The translations under genes and the position numbers were made by a program. The notes under the pieces are model-generated. The model saw nothing but the letters and a program-made list of their open reading frames with translations, was not told the DNA's origin and did no database searches. A DNA stretch of 64,000 bases. It comes from Granulicella sp. S156 (GTDB lineage Bacteria > Acidobacteriota > Terriglobia > Terriglobales > Acidobacteriaceae). This document shows, piece by piece, positions 38,606 through 46,896 of this stretch. The DNA lies in the NCBI RefSeq assembly GCF_009766105.1, contig NZ_LMUH01000022.1, positions 285,545-349,544 of the forward strand, read 5' to 3'. Positions within the stretch are counted from its first letter, which is position 1, and the number at the start of each line of letters is the position of its first letter.

Positions 38606-40068
38606 CAATCACTTCCCGTGCTCTTGCTCTAACGCTTGCCGCAGGTTCTTTCGCAACAGGATTCGCACAAACCGCAGCACCTGCTCCCCACACCGAGCCC
38701 TGGAAGGCTATCCCGATTCCGGCGCTGCATGAGTTCAAACCCGCCCAGCCCATCAAGTTCGAACTACCGAACGGCGTTCTGGTCTTTCTTGAAGAAGACC
38801 ACGAGCTGCCTTTCATCAATGGCTTCATCCGCGTGCGCGGTGGCAGTCGCGACGAACCGGCCGATAAGGTCGGGCTTGTTTCGCTCTACGGACAGGTATG
38901 GCGCACCAGCGGAACTGCTGCCACGCCTGGCGATGTTCTCGACGACCAACTCGCCGCGAAGGCCGCGCACGTTGAAACCGGCGGAGGCCAGGCCTCCACG
39001 AGTCTGAGCTGGTCGAGCTTCAGCAAGGACTTCGACAGCGTCTTCGGCGTCACGATGGATCTGCTTCAACACCCAGACTTCCAGCAACAGAAGCTGGACC
39101 TGGCGAAGCAGAGCACTGCCAGTGGCATTCTCCGGCGCAACGACGATGCCAGCGGCATCGCCGAGCGCGAAGCGGTCGAAATCGCCTACGGCAAAAACAA
39201 TCCCTACGGCCGCGAACCGGAGCTGGCGACGGTATCTGCGGTCACACTCGACGATCTGCGTGCCTGGCACGAGAAGACGCTTACGGGCAGCAACCTCATC
39301 GTTGGCGTTATCGGAGACTTCGATGCCAAGGAGATGGAAGCCAAGCTGCGCGCAGCGTTCGCTTCCCTGCCACGCGGGGCTCAGTTCAAATCAGCCAAGG
39401 TGGATTTCTCTGAACCCGCAGCCGGCGTCTACTTCGCCAACAAAGCGGATGTCGACCAGTCCAACGTCTACATCGTCGGACTGGGCACGCAGCAGGACAA
39501 TCCCGACTACTACGCGCTCAGCGTGATGAACGAGGTCTTCTCCGGCGGCTTCGGGTCACGTGTCGTGCAGAACGTGCGCACCAAGCTAGGACTGGCGTAT
39601 GACGTTGGCGGCAGCTTCGGAGCGGCCTATGACCACCCCGGACTTTTCGCGGTTGGGCTGGGCACCAAGAGCTCCAGCACTGTAGCTGCCACGAAAGCTA
39701 CGCTTGACGAGGTTCGCCGCCTGCGCACCGACCCACCCACAGCGGACGAGCTGCGCAAGGCGAAGGACGATTTGCTGAACTCCTTCATCTTCCGCTACGA
39801 CACCCCTGAAAAGGTGCTGGGCGAGCAGGTGACGCTCGCGGTCTACGGCTACCCTGCCGACTTCCTCGAGCGCTACCGTGCCGGTGTCGAACGCGTGACC
39901 TCGGCCGATGTGGCCCGGGTCGCACAGAAGTACGTCCAGCCGGAAAAACTGGCGATTATCGTAGTAGGCAACTCGAGCGAGATTCAGCCTCCGCTCAACG
40001 ATGCGACCGGGCTTGGCAAATTCACTACGATTGACATCACGATTCCGGGTGCCCCAAAGGACCAGTAA
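38602..40068 (+). CDS. M16 peptidase-like partner without zinc motif
   Basis: 488 residues with its own signal peptide (MTITSRALALTLAAGSFATG). The M16 fold is clear (FELPNGVLVFLEEDHELPFI, LTGSNLIVGVIGDFDAKEME, VRTKLGLAYDVGGSFG), but the position of HxxEH holds SLYGQVWRTSG, so it cannot bind catalytic zinc. It still has the C-terminal Arg/Tyr region used for substrate binding. The start overlaps the stop of the catalytic partner (ATGA), fixing near equal expression. Confidence 0.9.
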   Translation: MTITSRALALTLAAGSFATGFAQTAAPAPHTEPWKAIPIPALHEFKPAQPIKFELPNGVLVFLEEDHELPFINGFIRVRGGSRDEPADKVGLVSLYGQVWRTSGTAATPGDVLDDQLAAKAAHVETGGGQASTSLSWSSFSKDFDSVFGVTMDLLQHPDFQQQKLDLAKQSTASGILRRNDDASGIAEREAVEIAYGKNNPYGREPELATVSAVTLDDLRAWHEKTLTGSNLIVGVIGDFDAKEMEAKLRAAFASLPRGAQFKSAKVDFSEPAAGVYFANKADVDQSNVYIVGLGTQQDNPDYYALSVMNEVFSGGFGSRVVQNVRTKLGLAYDVGGSFGAAYDHPGLFAVGLGTKSSSTVAATKATLDEVRRLRTDPPTADELRKAKDDLLNSFIFRYDTPEKVLGEQVTLAVYGYPADFLERYRAGVERVTSADVARVAQKYVQPEKLAIIVVGNSSEIQPPLNDATGLGKFTTIDITIPGAPKDQ

Positions 40069-40079
40069 TACCGAAAATG

Positions 40080-40125
40080 CGCTGGTTCTTCGCCGTTGGC
40101 TCTAAGTGACGGCGAAGAACCAGCG
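40080..40125. terminator. terminator hairpin after the M16 pair
   Basis: CGCTGGTTCTTCGCCGT pairs perfectly with ACGGCGAAGAACCAGCG around a 12-base loop, 11 bases after the stop codon of the second M16 gene. Confidence 0.75.
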
Positions 40126-40176
40126 GCGGCAAAAGCAGCTACAGCACAGGTCACAAACTGATAAACTTACCTTTTA

Positions 40177-40201
40177 GGCGCGATGGTCATCTCATCGCGC
40201 C
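40177..40201 (+). promoter_or_regulatory. leader hairpin just upstream of the pdxS ribosome site
   Basis: GGCGCGATG and CATCGCGCC form a nine-pair stem with a seven-base loop. The Shine-Dalgarno GGGAG starts five bases after it and the pdxS ATG is 16 bases away, so folding would affect access of the ribosome. The ligand or protein that could control it, if any, is unknown. Confidence 0.4.
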
Positions 40202-40216
40202 TGTAGGGAGTTCGCT

Positions 40217-41227
40217 ATGGCAAACGAAAATAATGGAACTGGCGCAGCACCATCGCTGCGGCTCAAATTAGGCCTCGCCGAGATGCTCAAGGGCGGCGTC
40301 ATCATGGACGTTATGAACGTCGAGCAGGCCCGCATTGCGGAAGAGGCTGGTGCTATCTCCGTCATGGCGCTAGAGCGCGTGCCCGCCATGATCCGAGCCG
40401 AGGGCGGAGTCGCCCGCATGGCTAACCCCAAGCTCATCAAAGAGATCATGGGAGCCGTGACCATCCCGGTAATGGCAAAGGCGCGAATTGGCCACTTTGC
40501 CGAGGCCCAGGTGCTGCAGTCGCTCGGCGTCGACTTTATCGACGAGAGCGAGGTCCTCACGCCTGCCGACGAGGTCTACCACATCGACAAGCACGCCTTT
40601 ACGACGCCGTTTGTGTGCGGTGCGCGTAACCTCGGCGAAGCCCTGCGTCGCATCGCCGAAGGCGCTGCAATGATTCGCACCAAGGGCGAACCCGGTACCG
40701 GCGACGTCGTCCACGCCGTGCAGCACATGCGCCAGATTGTCCGCGAGATCAAGGCCCTCACCGTGCTCGGCGACGAAGAGCTCTACAACGCCGCCAAGGT
40801 CCACGGCGCGCCCTATGAGCTGGTCCGCATGGTCGCGAAGTCCGGCAAACTGCCCGTCCCCAACTTCTCCGCCGGCGGCATCGCTACGCCTGCCGATGCG
40901 GCTCTAATGATGCAGCTCGGCGCAGAGACCATCTTCGTCGGCTCCGGCATCTTCATGAAGGATGGCGCCAAGCCGCTTGACGTAGAGCTCTGGGCAAAAC
41001 AGGATGCCGAGGTCGGCCTTTGCACCGCCAAAGAAGTCGGCCAGCCCCGCAATCCGGAGGAGCGTGCCGAGGCCGTTTCACGCGCCAAGGCTATCGTCCT
41101 CGCGACGCTGCACTTCAACGACCCGAAGATCGTCGCCGAAGCCTCGGAGGCCATCATTGGAAGCATGAAGGGCCTCGCCGCTGCTGCCATCGAAGAGAAG
41201 AACCTGATGCAGACACGCGGTTGGTAG
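40217..41227 (+). CDS. pdxS: pyridoxal 5'-phosphate synthase, lyase subunit PdxS
   Basis: Joins ribose 5-phosphate, glyceraldehyde 3-phosphate and ammonia to PLP in the DXP-independent route. 336 residues, about 40 more than usual. Both catalytic lysines are present: K88 in [10 protein letters not shown] and K156 in [10 protein letters not shown]. The extra residues sit at about 248-286, between VGSGIF and the [13 protein letters not shown] helix, and are charged ([20 protein letters not shown]). The ribosome site is GGGAG. The glutaminase partner pdxT lies 391 bases downstream, beyond one foreign-looking gene. Confidence 0.96.
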   Translation: MANENNGTGAAPSLRLKLGLAEMLKGGVIMDVMNVEQARIAEEAGAISVMALERVPAMIRAEGGVARMANPKLIKEIMGAVTIPVMAKARIGHFAEAQVLQSLGVDFIDESEVLTPADEVYHIDKHAFTTPFVCGARNLGEALRRIAEGAAMIRTKGEPGTGDVVHAVQHMRQIVREIKALTVLGDEELYNAAKVHGAPYELVRMVAKSGKLPVPNFSAGGIATPADAALMMQLGAETIFVGSGIFMKDGAKPLDVELWAKQDAEVGLCTAKEVGQPRNPEERAEAVSRAKAIVLATLHFNDPKIVAEASEAIIGSMKGLAAAAIEEKNLMQTRGW

Positions 41228-41230
41228 GGC

Positions 41231-41590
41231 GTGGCGCGCGAAACAGTTCTCCAAGACATGGTTTGGCCAAGGCCTTCGCTCAATAGGCCTTGGCGCATCT
41301 ACCCACTGTTCAAGAGAAACACCGTCGTTTGTGATGAGGGATGGTCGCTCACGTTCACTGGAAGCAGTTGGAGAATCGATTGCTACGAGTACCGTGAGAA
41401 GGGTAGATCAATGATCTTCGGCGGCGAAGGCGCGTTTCAGCAATGGGACATATTCATACCCAAAGCACTTAGTTGGGAAGACACTCCAGGACAGATTGTG
41501 GACGAGGAAACGCGAAATCTCATTCTGAAGAGGATTACTGTTGCCATTCAATGGATGGGAATTAGCGTTGGCTTCTTCGACATCGATTAG
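41231..41590 (+). CDS. hypothetical protein between pdxS and pdxT
   Basis: 119 residues from GTG 41231 (three bases after pdxS) or 110 from ATG 41258. GC is visibly lower than in pdxS and pdxT, and rare codons are more frequent. Soluble, Trp-rich (WPRP, EGWSLTF, SSWRIDC, QWDIFIP, LSWEDT, IQWMGI). The segment WDIFIPKALSWEDTPGQIVD followed by a helix faintly recalls small immunity-type proteins of polymorphic toxin systems, but I cannot assign a family. It is likely co-transcribed with the pdx genes and may be a later insertion. Confidence 0.55.
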   Translation: MARETVLQDMVWPRPSLNRPWRIYPLFKRNTVVCDEGWSLTFTGSSWRIDCYEYREKGRSMIFGGEGAFQQWDIFIPKALSWEDTPGQIVDEETRNLILKRITVAIQWMGISVGFFDID

Positions 41591-41618
41591 CAAGTGTGTC
41601 TAGTGTAAGGATCACTAC

Positions 41619-42206
41619 ATGAGTGCATCACCAACTATCGGCGTCCTTGCCCTGCAGGGTGCCTACGACATCCACGCCGAGCGCCTTGCGGAACTCGGCG
41701 CGTCGACGCGGTTGGTGCGTACGCCAGAACAGCTCAACGGACTCGACGGCCTTGTGATCCCTGGCGGGGAGTCGACTACCTTCCTGAAGCATCTGGAGCG
41801 GGCGGGCTTCTACGAGGTGCTCGACAAGTTCGTTCGCACAAAACCAATATTCGGCACCTGCGCCGGCTGCATCCTGCTGGCAAAAGATGTAGAGAATCCT
41901 CCGCAACGCTCCTTCGGCGTGCTCGACATCGCGGTCGAACGCAATGCCTATGGCCGGCAGAACGACTCAGCCATCCTGAACGTTGAAACCAAGCTCCCCG
42001 GCGGACCAATGGAGATGGTGTTCATCCGCGCACCGCGCATCAGCCGCATCGGGGAAGGCATCGAGGTCCTTGCCCACCGCGGCGACGATCCCGCGCTCAT
42101 TCGCAAAGGCTCTCTGCTCGCAGCGACCTTCCATCCTGAGCTCAGCCAGGACGTTCGCGTTCATCAACTTTTCCTCGATATGGTTGCCGAAAACAAGGGT
42201 GCTTAG
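41619..42206 (+). CDS. pdxT: pyridoxal 5'-phosphate synthase, glutaminase subunit PdxT
   Basis: 195 residues, class I glutamine amidotransferase that feeds ammonia to PdxS. Nucleophile C81 in IFGTCAGCILLA, and the His-Glu pair H172/E174 in ATFHPELSQDVR. Early family motif GVLALQGAYDIHAERL and GLVIPGGESTTF are intact. It is followed 17 bases later by a long family B hairpin. Confidence 0.96.
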   Translation: MSASPTIGVLALQGAYDIHAERLAELGASTRLVRTPEQLNGLDGLVIPGGESTTFLKHLERAGFYEVLDKFVRTKPIFGTCAGCILLAKDVENPPQRSFGVLDIAVERNAYGRQNDSAILNVETKLPGGPMEMVFIRAPRISRIGEGIEVLAHRGDDPALIRKGSLLAATFHPELSQDVRVHQLFLDMVAENKGA

Positions 42207-42223
42207 TGAGTCCGAGCAGTCGT

Positions 42224-42324
42224 AAAAGCTTTGACGCAAAGTTCGCTAAGTAAGCAAAGTTTCGCCACGGCAACCGTGGCGAAACTTTGAGCTTTTCCTT
42301 AGCGAACTTTGCGTCAAAGCTTTT
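42224..42324. repeat. long inverted repeat, family B copy 3 (after pdxT)
   Basis: The outer arms of 27 bases (AAAAGCTTTGACGCAAAGTT...) and inner arms of 15 bases (AAAGTTTCGCCACGG) are both perfectly complementary, with a three-base loop. Same design and same place relative to the gene end as the copies at 14216 and 23214, and the inner GTTTCGC part is shared with copy 1. Confidence 0.85.
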
Positions 42325-42366
42325 TGCTATTCCTTGTTCTCCAGCGCGGCAAACTACAATCAACGC

Positions 42367-43131
42367 ATGCACCTTACGCAGGCGATCGTGACCGGCCAAA
42401 GCTTCTGGCACCTGCCCGTCGACGCCTCCCGGCATGGCCCTGCGCTTGATGCCCACCTGCTGCTGAATCTCTGGATCGCGCTCTCCCTGCTGGCGCTCGC
42501 ACACCTGATTCTGCTCGCAGGCCTTGCGTTCCGGCGGCGTGCATCACGCCCCGTCCACACTCTACTGCTCGAATACATCCCACTCGCAGCACTCACGCTG
42601 CTGTTCGCCTTCCTCGCAGCACGCGCTCAACAGCTCTGGGCTGCACAGCGTTACACCGGCGCGAGTCCCGCAGCCATGCAGGTGGAAGTCACGGGAATGC
42701 AGTTCGCCTGGTACTTCCGCTATCCCGGCGCGGATGCTGCCTTCGGTGAGACCAGGCCTTCGCTCGTCGCACCGGGCGAAGGCAATCCGCTCGGGCTCGA
42801 CCAGACAGATCGGCACAGCGGCGACGACCTCGTTACCAGCCAGCTCGTTCTACCCGCCGGGCGCGAGGTGGATCTCGCGCTGCGTTCGCAGGACGTCATC
42901 CACGGCTTTGCGGTGCCCGAGATGCGTTTGAAGCAGAACGCTGTACCGGGGCAGACGGCTCACATCCACTTCACCCCCACACAGCCCGGTAGCTATGCCA
43001 TCCTATGTACCCAGTTGTGCGGACTCGGGCACTATCGCATGCAGGCAACAATGCAAGTGCTTCCACCCGCCGAGTTCGATGCCTGGCTACAGGCCCAGGA
43101 AGCGGCTGCCAGTAAGCGAGGCCAGCCATGA
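42367..43131 (+). CDS. coxB: cytochrome c oxidase subunit II (CuA)
   Basis: 254 residues. Two N-terminal helices (about 29-53 and 66-86) anchor a periplasmic cupredoxin domain. CuA ligands are visible: His in DVIHGFAVPEM and the cluster CTQLCGLGHYRMQ, giving C-x3-C-x3-H-x2-M. No signal peptide and no fused cytochrome c. The start is taken at ATG 42367 (MHLTQAIVTG); a TTG 11 codons upstream is possible but lies close to the repeat. The stop overlaps coxA (ATGA). Confidence 0.93.
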   Translation: MHLTQAIVTGQSFWHLPVDASRHGPALDAHLLLNLWIALSLLALAHLILLAGLAFRRRASRPVHTLLLEYIPLAALTLLFAFLAARAQQLWAAQRYTGASPAAMQVEVTGMQFAWYFRYPGADAAFGETRPSLVAPGEGNPLGLDQTDRHSGDDLVTSQLVLPAGREVDLALRSQDVIHGFAVPEMRLKQNAVPGQTAHIHFTPTQPGSYAILCTQLCGLGHYRMQATMQVLPPAEFDAWLQAQEAAASKRGQP

Positions 43132-44843
43132 ACGTCTCGCCTGCCACATCCGTCGCTCTTGCACCCCATAGTCGCTGGACACATCACCGCACCGTCGGCT
43201 TCGGCTATCTGGCGATCTCGGCGGTAGCTGTCGGCGTTGGCACGGTACTCTCGCTGCTGATGCGGCTGCATCTCAGCTGGCCTGCATGGTCGCTGCCGTT
43301 GCACGGCCCCATTCTGCCAGAAGAATACCTGGGACTGGTCACGATGCACGGCACGCTGATGCTCTTCTTCGTGCTCACCGTCGCTCCGCAATCGGGATTT
43401 GGCAATCTCATCCTGCCGGCTCAGATCGGTGCGCGGCATATGGCTTTTCCGCGCCTTAACGCCGCGAGTATGTGGCTTACCGGCCTGGCACTTTTGGTAT
43501 TGCTCACGGCGTTCTTTGTTCCCGGAGGTTCTCCCATCTCTGGCTGGACAGCCTATCCCCCACTCTCCGCAACCGCACTCGCCGGGCCTGGACAGGGCGA
43601 AGGGATGGATGTGTGGCTGGCGGCCATCGCGTTGTTCTCCGTCGCCTCGACCCTGGGTGCGATTAACACGCTGACGACCATCGTGAAGCTGCGCGGTGAG
43701 GGCATGAGCTGGCCACGGCTTCCACTCACGGTCTGGGGATGGTTCACCGCCGCCCTGCTCAGCGTGCTCGCCTTTTCCGTGCTGTTGGCCGCGCTGGCTA
43801 TGCTCTTCTGCGACCGTCATCTGCAGAGCAGCTTCTTCGTTCCCGGTGGAGATCTGGTCAACGGAGTTCTGCTGCAGCATCGCGGAGACGGTTCCCCGCT
43901 ACTCTGGCTGCATCTCTTCTGGTTCTTCGGCCATCCCGAGGTTTACATCGCCATCCTGCCCGGCATGGGCCTCACCTCGATGGTGCTGGCGAACTTTGCT
44001 CACCGCCGTGTTTTCGCCTACCGGCTGATGATTGCGACCACGCTACTAATTGGCCTGCTCGGCATCCTCGTCTGGGGACACCACATGTTCGTTGCGGGCC
44101 TCAATCCCTTCGCGGGATCGGCTTTCGCGCTCTCATCGATGGCGATCGCCCTGCCGGCGTCGGCCAAAGTCCTGAGCTGGCTTGCCACCATCTGGCGTTC
44201 GCGCCCCCAGCTCACCACGCCCATGCTCTTCGCGCTCGGCTTCGTTTCGCTGTTCATTACCGGTGGCCTGACCGGCCCAATCCTCGCGCAACCGATCCTC
44301 GATGAATACCTGCACAACACCTTCTTCGTCGTCGCGCACTTTCATCTCATCATGGCGATGGCCGGGGTCTTTGGCCTCTTCTGCGCGACCTACTACTGGT
44401 TTCCCCTGCTCTTCGGGAAGATGCTCTCGGAGCGGCTGGGCAAACTGCACTTTTGGGGAACGATCCTCGGCGCCTATGCGACCTTTCTGCCCATGCACCT
44501 GACCGGGCTCGCGGGAGAGCCCCGCCAATACGCCCAGCTAACCGGCGTCCCCGGCCCGGCGGGTCAGTTGCTGCAAACCACTCTACCCCTGCAAAACCAC
44601 ATCACCTACGGTGCCCTCTTCCTGGCCTGTGCGCAGCTTCCCTTCTTCCTCAACCTGGTGCTGACACTGCGCTCTCGTCTCCGCGCCTCGCAGAATCCCT
44701 GGTCAGCGACGACGATGGAGTGGGCGCCGCAAGCCGCAGACGAACTCGCCACGCATCGAGATCCGTGCCACTATGCGGAGGATGGCGTATTATTTCTCGG
44801 ACAATGGGAACCGGACGCGACGTCCGAGCTTCCTCCGGAGTAA
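43128..44843 (+). CDS. coxA: cytochrome c oxidase subunit I
   Basis: 571 residues, about 12 helices. Haem and copper ligands: first low-spin haem His in LVTMHGTLMLFFVLT, CuB His and cross-linked Tyr in FFGHPEVYIAILPGMG, two CuB histidines in VWGHHMFVAGL, and the two haem histidines in FFVVAHFHLIMAMAG. The HPEVY form with glutamate places it in the A1 group of haem-copper oxygen reductases. It reduces O2 to water at the end of respiration. Translation is coupled to coxB by ATGA. Confidence 0.95.
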   Translation: MNVSPATSVALAPHSRWTHHRTVGFGYLAISAVAVGVGTVLSLLMRLHLSWPAWSLPLHGPILPEEYLGLVTMHGTLMLFFVLTVAPQSGFGNLILPAQIGARHMAFPRLNAASMWLTGLALLVLLTAFFVPGGSPISGWTAYPPLSATALAGPGQGEGMDVWLAAIALFSVASTLGAINTLTTIVKLRGEGMSWPRLPLTVWGWFTAALLSVLAFSVLLAALAMLFCDRHLQSSFFVPGGDLVNGVLLQHRGDGSPLLWLHLFWFFGHPEVYIAILPGMGLTSMVLANFAHRRVFAYRLMIATTLLIGLLGILVWGHHMFVAGLNPFAGSAFALSSMAIALPASAKVLSWLATIWRSRPQLTTPMLFALGFVSLFITGGLTGPILAQPILDEYLHNTFFVVAHFHLIMAMAGVFGLFCATYYWFPLLFGKMLSERLGKLHFWGTILGAYATFLPMHLTGLAGEPRQYAQLTGVPGPAGQLLQTTLPLQNHITYGALFLACAQLPFFLNLVLTLRSRLRASQNPWSATTMEWAPQAADELATHRDPCHYAEDGVLFLGQWEPDATSELPPE

Positions 44844-44875
44844 GCTGAAAAAGCAGACGCGCAACGGAAGACGCC

Positions 44876-45649
44876 ATGCCTCCCATCGTTACACCGCCAG
44901 AGATCGAACGCCGCCACAAAGTCCACGAGAGCGATAACGGCTCTGGGCGCAGACCCCCTACTGACAAACGCACCGGCGGCAACGGCGAAGGAGACAGTGA
45001 CAACTGGAACGACCGCCCACAAGGACGTCGCGGCCCACGCGAGCGGCTTTCGCAAGTCCGCATGGGCGTGTTCTTTGGCCTCTTCGCTGTACTGATGTTC
45101 TTCATCGCCATCGTCAGTGCCTTCTTCGTGACCCGGGCCAGCGGCCACTTCGACGCCTACAGCAAATATGTAAACGAATGGCTGCCCACGACGATTCCTT
45201 CGATCCTCTGGCTCAACACAGCCGTGCTCATCCTGAGTTCAGCAAGCGCGGAGATGGCCCGCCGCAGCATGTTTCGTGAAGAAGATGTAATGGACGAGTG
45301 GATCGGCCTGAGCCGACGCACCTCGCAGCGCGCTACGGCGTGGCTTACGTTAACCCTTGCACTTGGTGCGCTGTTTCTCGCCGGACAGTGGGTTGCATGG
45401 GATCAGCTCGCCGCGCAGCATGTCTTCTTCAAATCGAATCCCAGCAGCCACTTCTTCTACCTCATCACCGTCGCCCATGCGGTTCACCTCTTTGTCGGGG
45501 TAGGCGCTCTTATCGCTGCGCTGATAGGGCTTCGCCGCTCGCACCAGATCGCCTCGCGGCAGATCTTCGTCGACGCGACCGTCTGGTACTGGCATGCGAT
45601 GGGCTTGCTCTGGCTCTTCCTGTTTGCATTGTTGGAGTTCGGACAATGA
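44876..45649 (+). CDS. coxC: cytochrome c oxidase subunit III
   Basis: 257 residues. A hydrophilic, Arg/Gly/Asn-rich N-terminal tail of about 60 residues precedes five helices; the tail is unusual in length. Family features include the conserved Glu in SASAEMARRSMFREED, SSHFFYLITVAHAVHLFVGV and the end VDATVWYWHAMGLLWLFLFA. The stop overlaps the start of the next small gene (ATGA at 45646-45649). Confidence 0.92.
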   Translation: MPPIVTPPEIERRHKVHESDNGSGRRPPTDKRTGGNGEGDSDNWNDRPQGRRGPRERLSQVRMGVFFGLFAVLMFFIAIVSAFFVTRASGHFDAYSKYVNEWLPTTIPSILWLNTAVLILSSASAEMARRSMFREEDVMDEWIGLSRRTSQRATAWLTLTLALGALFLAGQWVAWDQLAAQHVFFKSNPSSHFFYLITVAHAVHLFVGVGALIAALIGLRRSHQIASRQIFVDATVWYWHAMGLLWLFLFALLEFGQ

Positions 45650-45885
45650 AGAGGCAAAGCCAGAACCTGCGAGTAAGCCTGTTGCGCTGGGCGTGGCTAG
45701 GCAGCCTGTTGTTGCTGGGCATAGCCGCGCAGAGCTTCGGCCAGGGCTGCTCGCAGTGCCTCGACAACACCCGGGCGACACCTCCGGCCGTGCAGGCTGC
45801 CTATCGCAAGGCCATCTATCTGCTCGGGGGCACAGGCGCTGCCCTGTTCGTCGCCGGCACACTCCTGATTCGGCGAGAACGCTGA
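45646..45885 (+). CDS. small CxxC membrane protein of the oxidase operon
   Basis: 79 residues. An N-terminal signal or anchor (LRWAWLGSLLLLGIAAQSFG) is followed by GQGCSQCLDNTRATPPAVQA with a CxxC motif that should face the periplasm, then a helix (AIYLLGGTGAALFVAGTLLI) and a basic end RRER. Translation is coupled to coxC by ATGA. Similar small Gln-Gly-Cys-x-x-Cys membrane proteins occur in oxidase operons of related bacteria as far as I recall. A copper-handling or oxidase assembly role is plausible but unproven. Too small for an assigned family here. Confidence 0.7.
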   Translation: MKRQSQNLRVSLLRWAWLGSLLLLGIAAQSFGQGCSQCLDNTRATPPAVQAAYRKAIYLLGGTGAALFVAGTLLIRRER

Positions 45886-46131
45886 TAGCAGCCCCCTGGC
45901 GTATGCCAGGTACAAGGCTGCGCCTTATTACCTTGTTGAATTCTTCAGCGTACGACTGCGGAACACGGCGGCGCAGTTATGCCTCCCCCGGTGTCTAAGG
46001 TAGTAGGGGCTTATCGGAGGTGTTGGGCTTTGCCGTAACTGACGTTATTTTGATCGCCCTAATAAAGATTTCGTCCAAAAGCCCAAGCAAACATCTATGT
46101 AGTATGCTTCTTACGAGAAGGAGGGTCGGCC

Positions 46132-46896
46132 ATGCTTGAGCTACGCAGTGTCTCCAAACGCTTTGCCGGGATTCCCGCAGTGGACGATGTCAGCTTTTGC
46201 GCACGGCCTGGGGAGGTGACGGGCTATCTGGGGCCTAATGGTTCGGGCAAGTCCACCACGATGAAGATGATTACCGGCTTGATCGAGATGACCACGGGCG
46301 CGATCCTCTTCCGGGGCAAACCGATTCAGGATGATCTGGTAGCTTACAAGCGGTGCATGGGGTACGTTCCGGAGGAGCCCTATCTCTACAACCATCTGTC
46401 TGCCGCTGAATACCTGACGATGGTCGCTCAACTCCGCAACTTGCCGGCGAAGCAATCCTCGGAGTGCATCGATGGACTGCTGCGGCTGCTCTCGCTCTAC
46501 GACGATCGCCATGCGTCGATTTCAGGCTACTCGAAGGGCATGCGGCAGAAGGTTCTGATTGCGGCGGCGCTGCTGCACAATCCTGACCTAATCCTGCTCG
46601 ATGAGCCTTTCTCGGGACTCGACGTCGGCTCGGCGCTGGTTCTGCGCAGCCTTATTCAAGAGCTCGCGGCGCGCGGCAAAGTGGTGCTGTTCAGCTCGCA
46701 CGAACTCGATACGGTCGAACGTGTCTCTTCGCGCGTTGTCATTATTCACCACGGAAAGCTTGTAGCCGACGACTCGATCGAGTCGCTGCGCTCGTTGATG
46801 GAGCTGCCGACGCTCGAAGCCATCTTCTCTCAACTCGCCGTCGAACAGGACACAGAGTCAATGGCACGGCAGATTGCGGACCTCATCCATGCGTAA
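46132..46896 (+). CDS. ABC transporter ATP-binding protein
   Basis: 254 residues. Walker A GPNGSGKSTTMKMI, Q-loop region YVPEEPYLYNHLSAAEY, signature YSKGMRQKV, Walker B LILLDEPFSGLD and the switch His in FSSHELDTVER. The signature deviates from LSGGQ, as in many CcmA-type exporters. A strong ribosome site (AAGGAGG) precedes the ATG. It overlaps the following membrane protein gene by eight bases, so both form one exporter. The substrate is unknown. Confidence 0.92.
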   Translation: MLELRSVSKRFAGIPAVDDVSFCARPGEVTGYLGPNGSGKSTTMKMITGLIEMTTGAILFRGKPIQDDLVAYKRCMGYVPEEPYLYNHLSAAEYLTMVAQLRNLPAKQSSECIDGLLRLLSLYDDRHASISGYSKGMRQKVLIAAALLHNPDLILLDEPFSGLDVGSALVLRSLIQELAARGKVVLFSSHELDTVERVSSRVVIIHHGKLVADDSIESLRSLMELPTLEAIFSQLAVEQDTESMARQIADLIHA

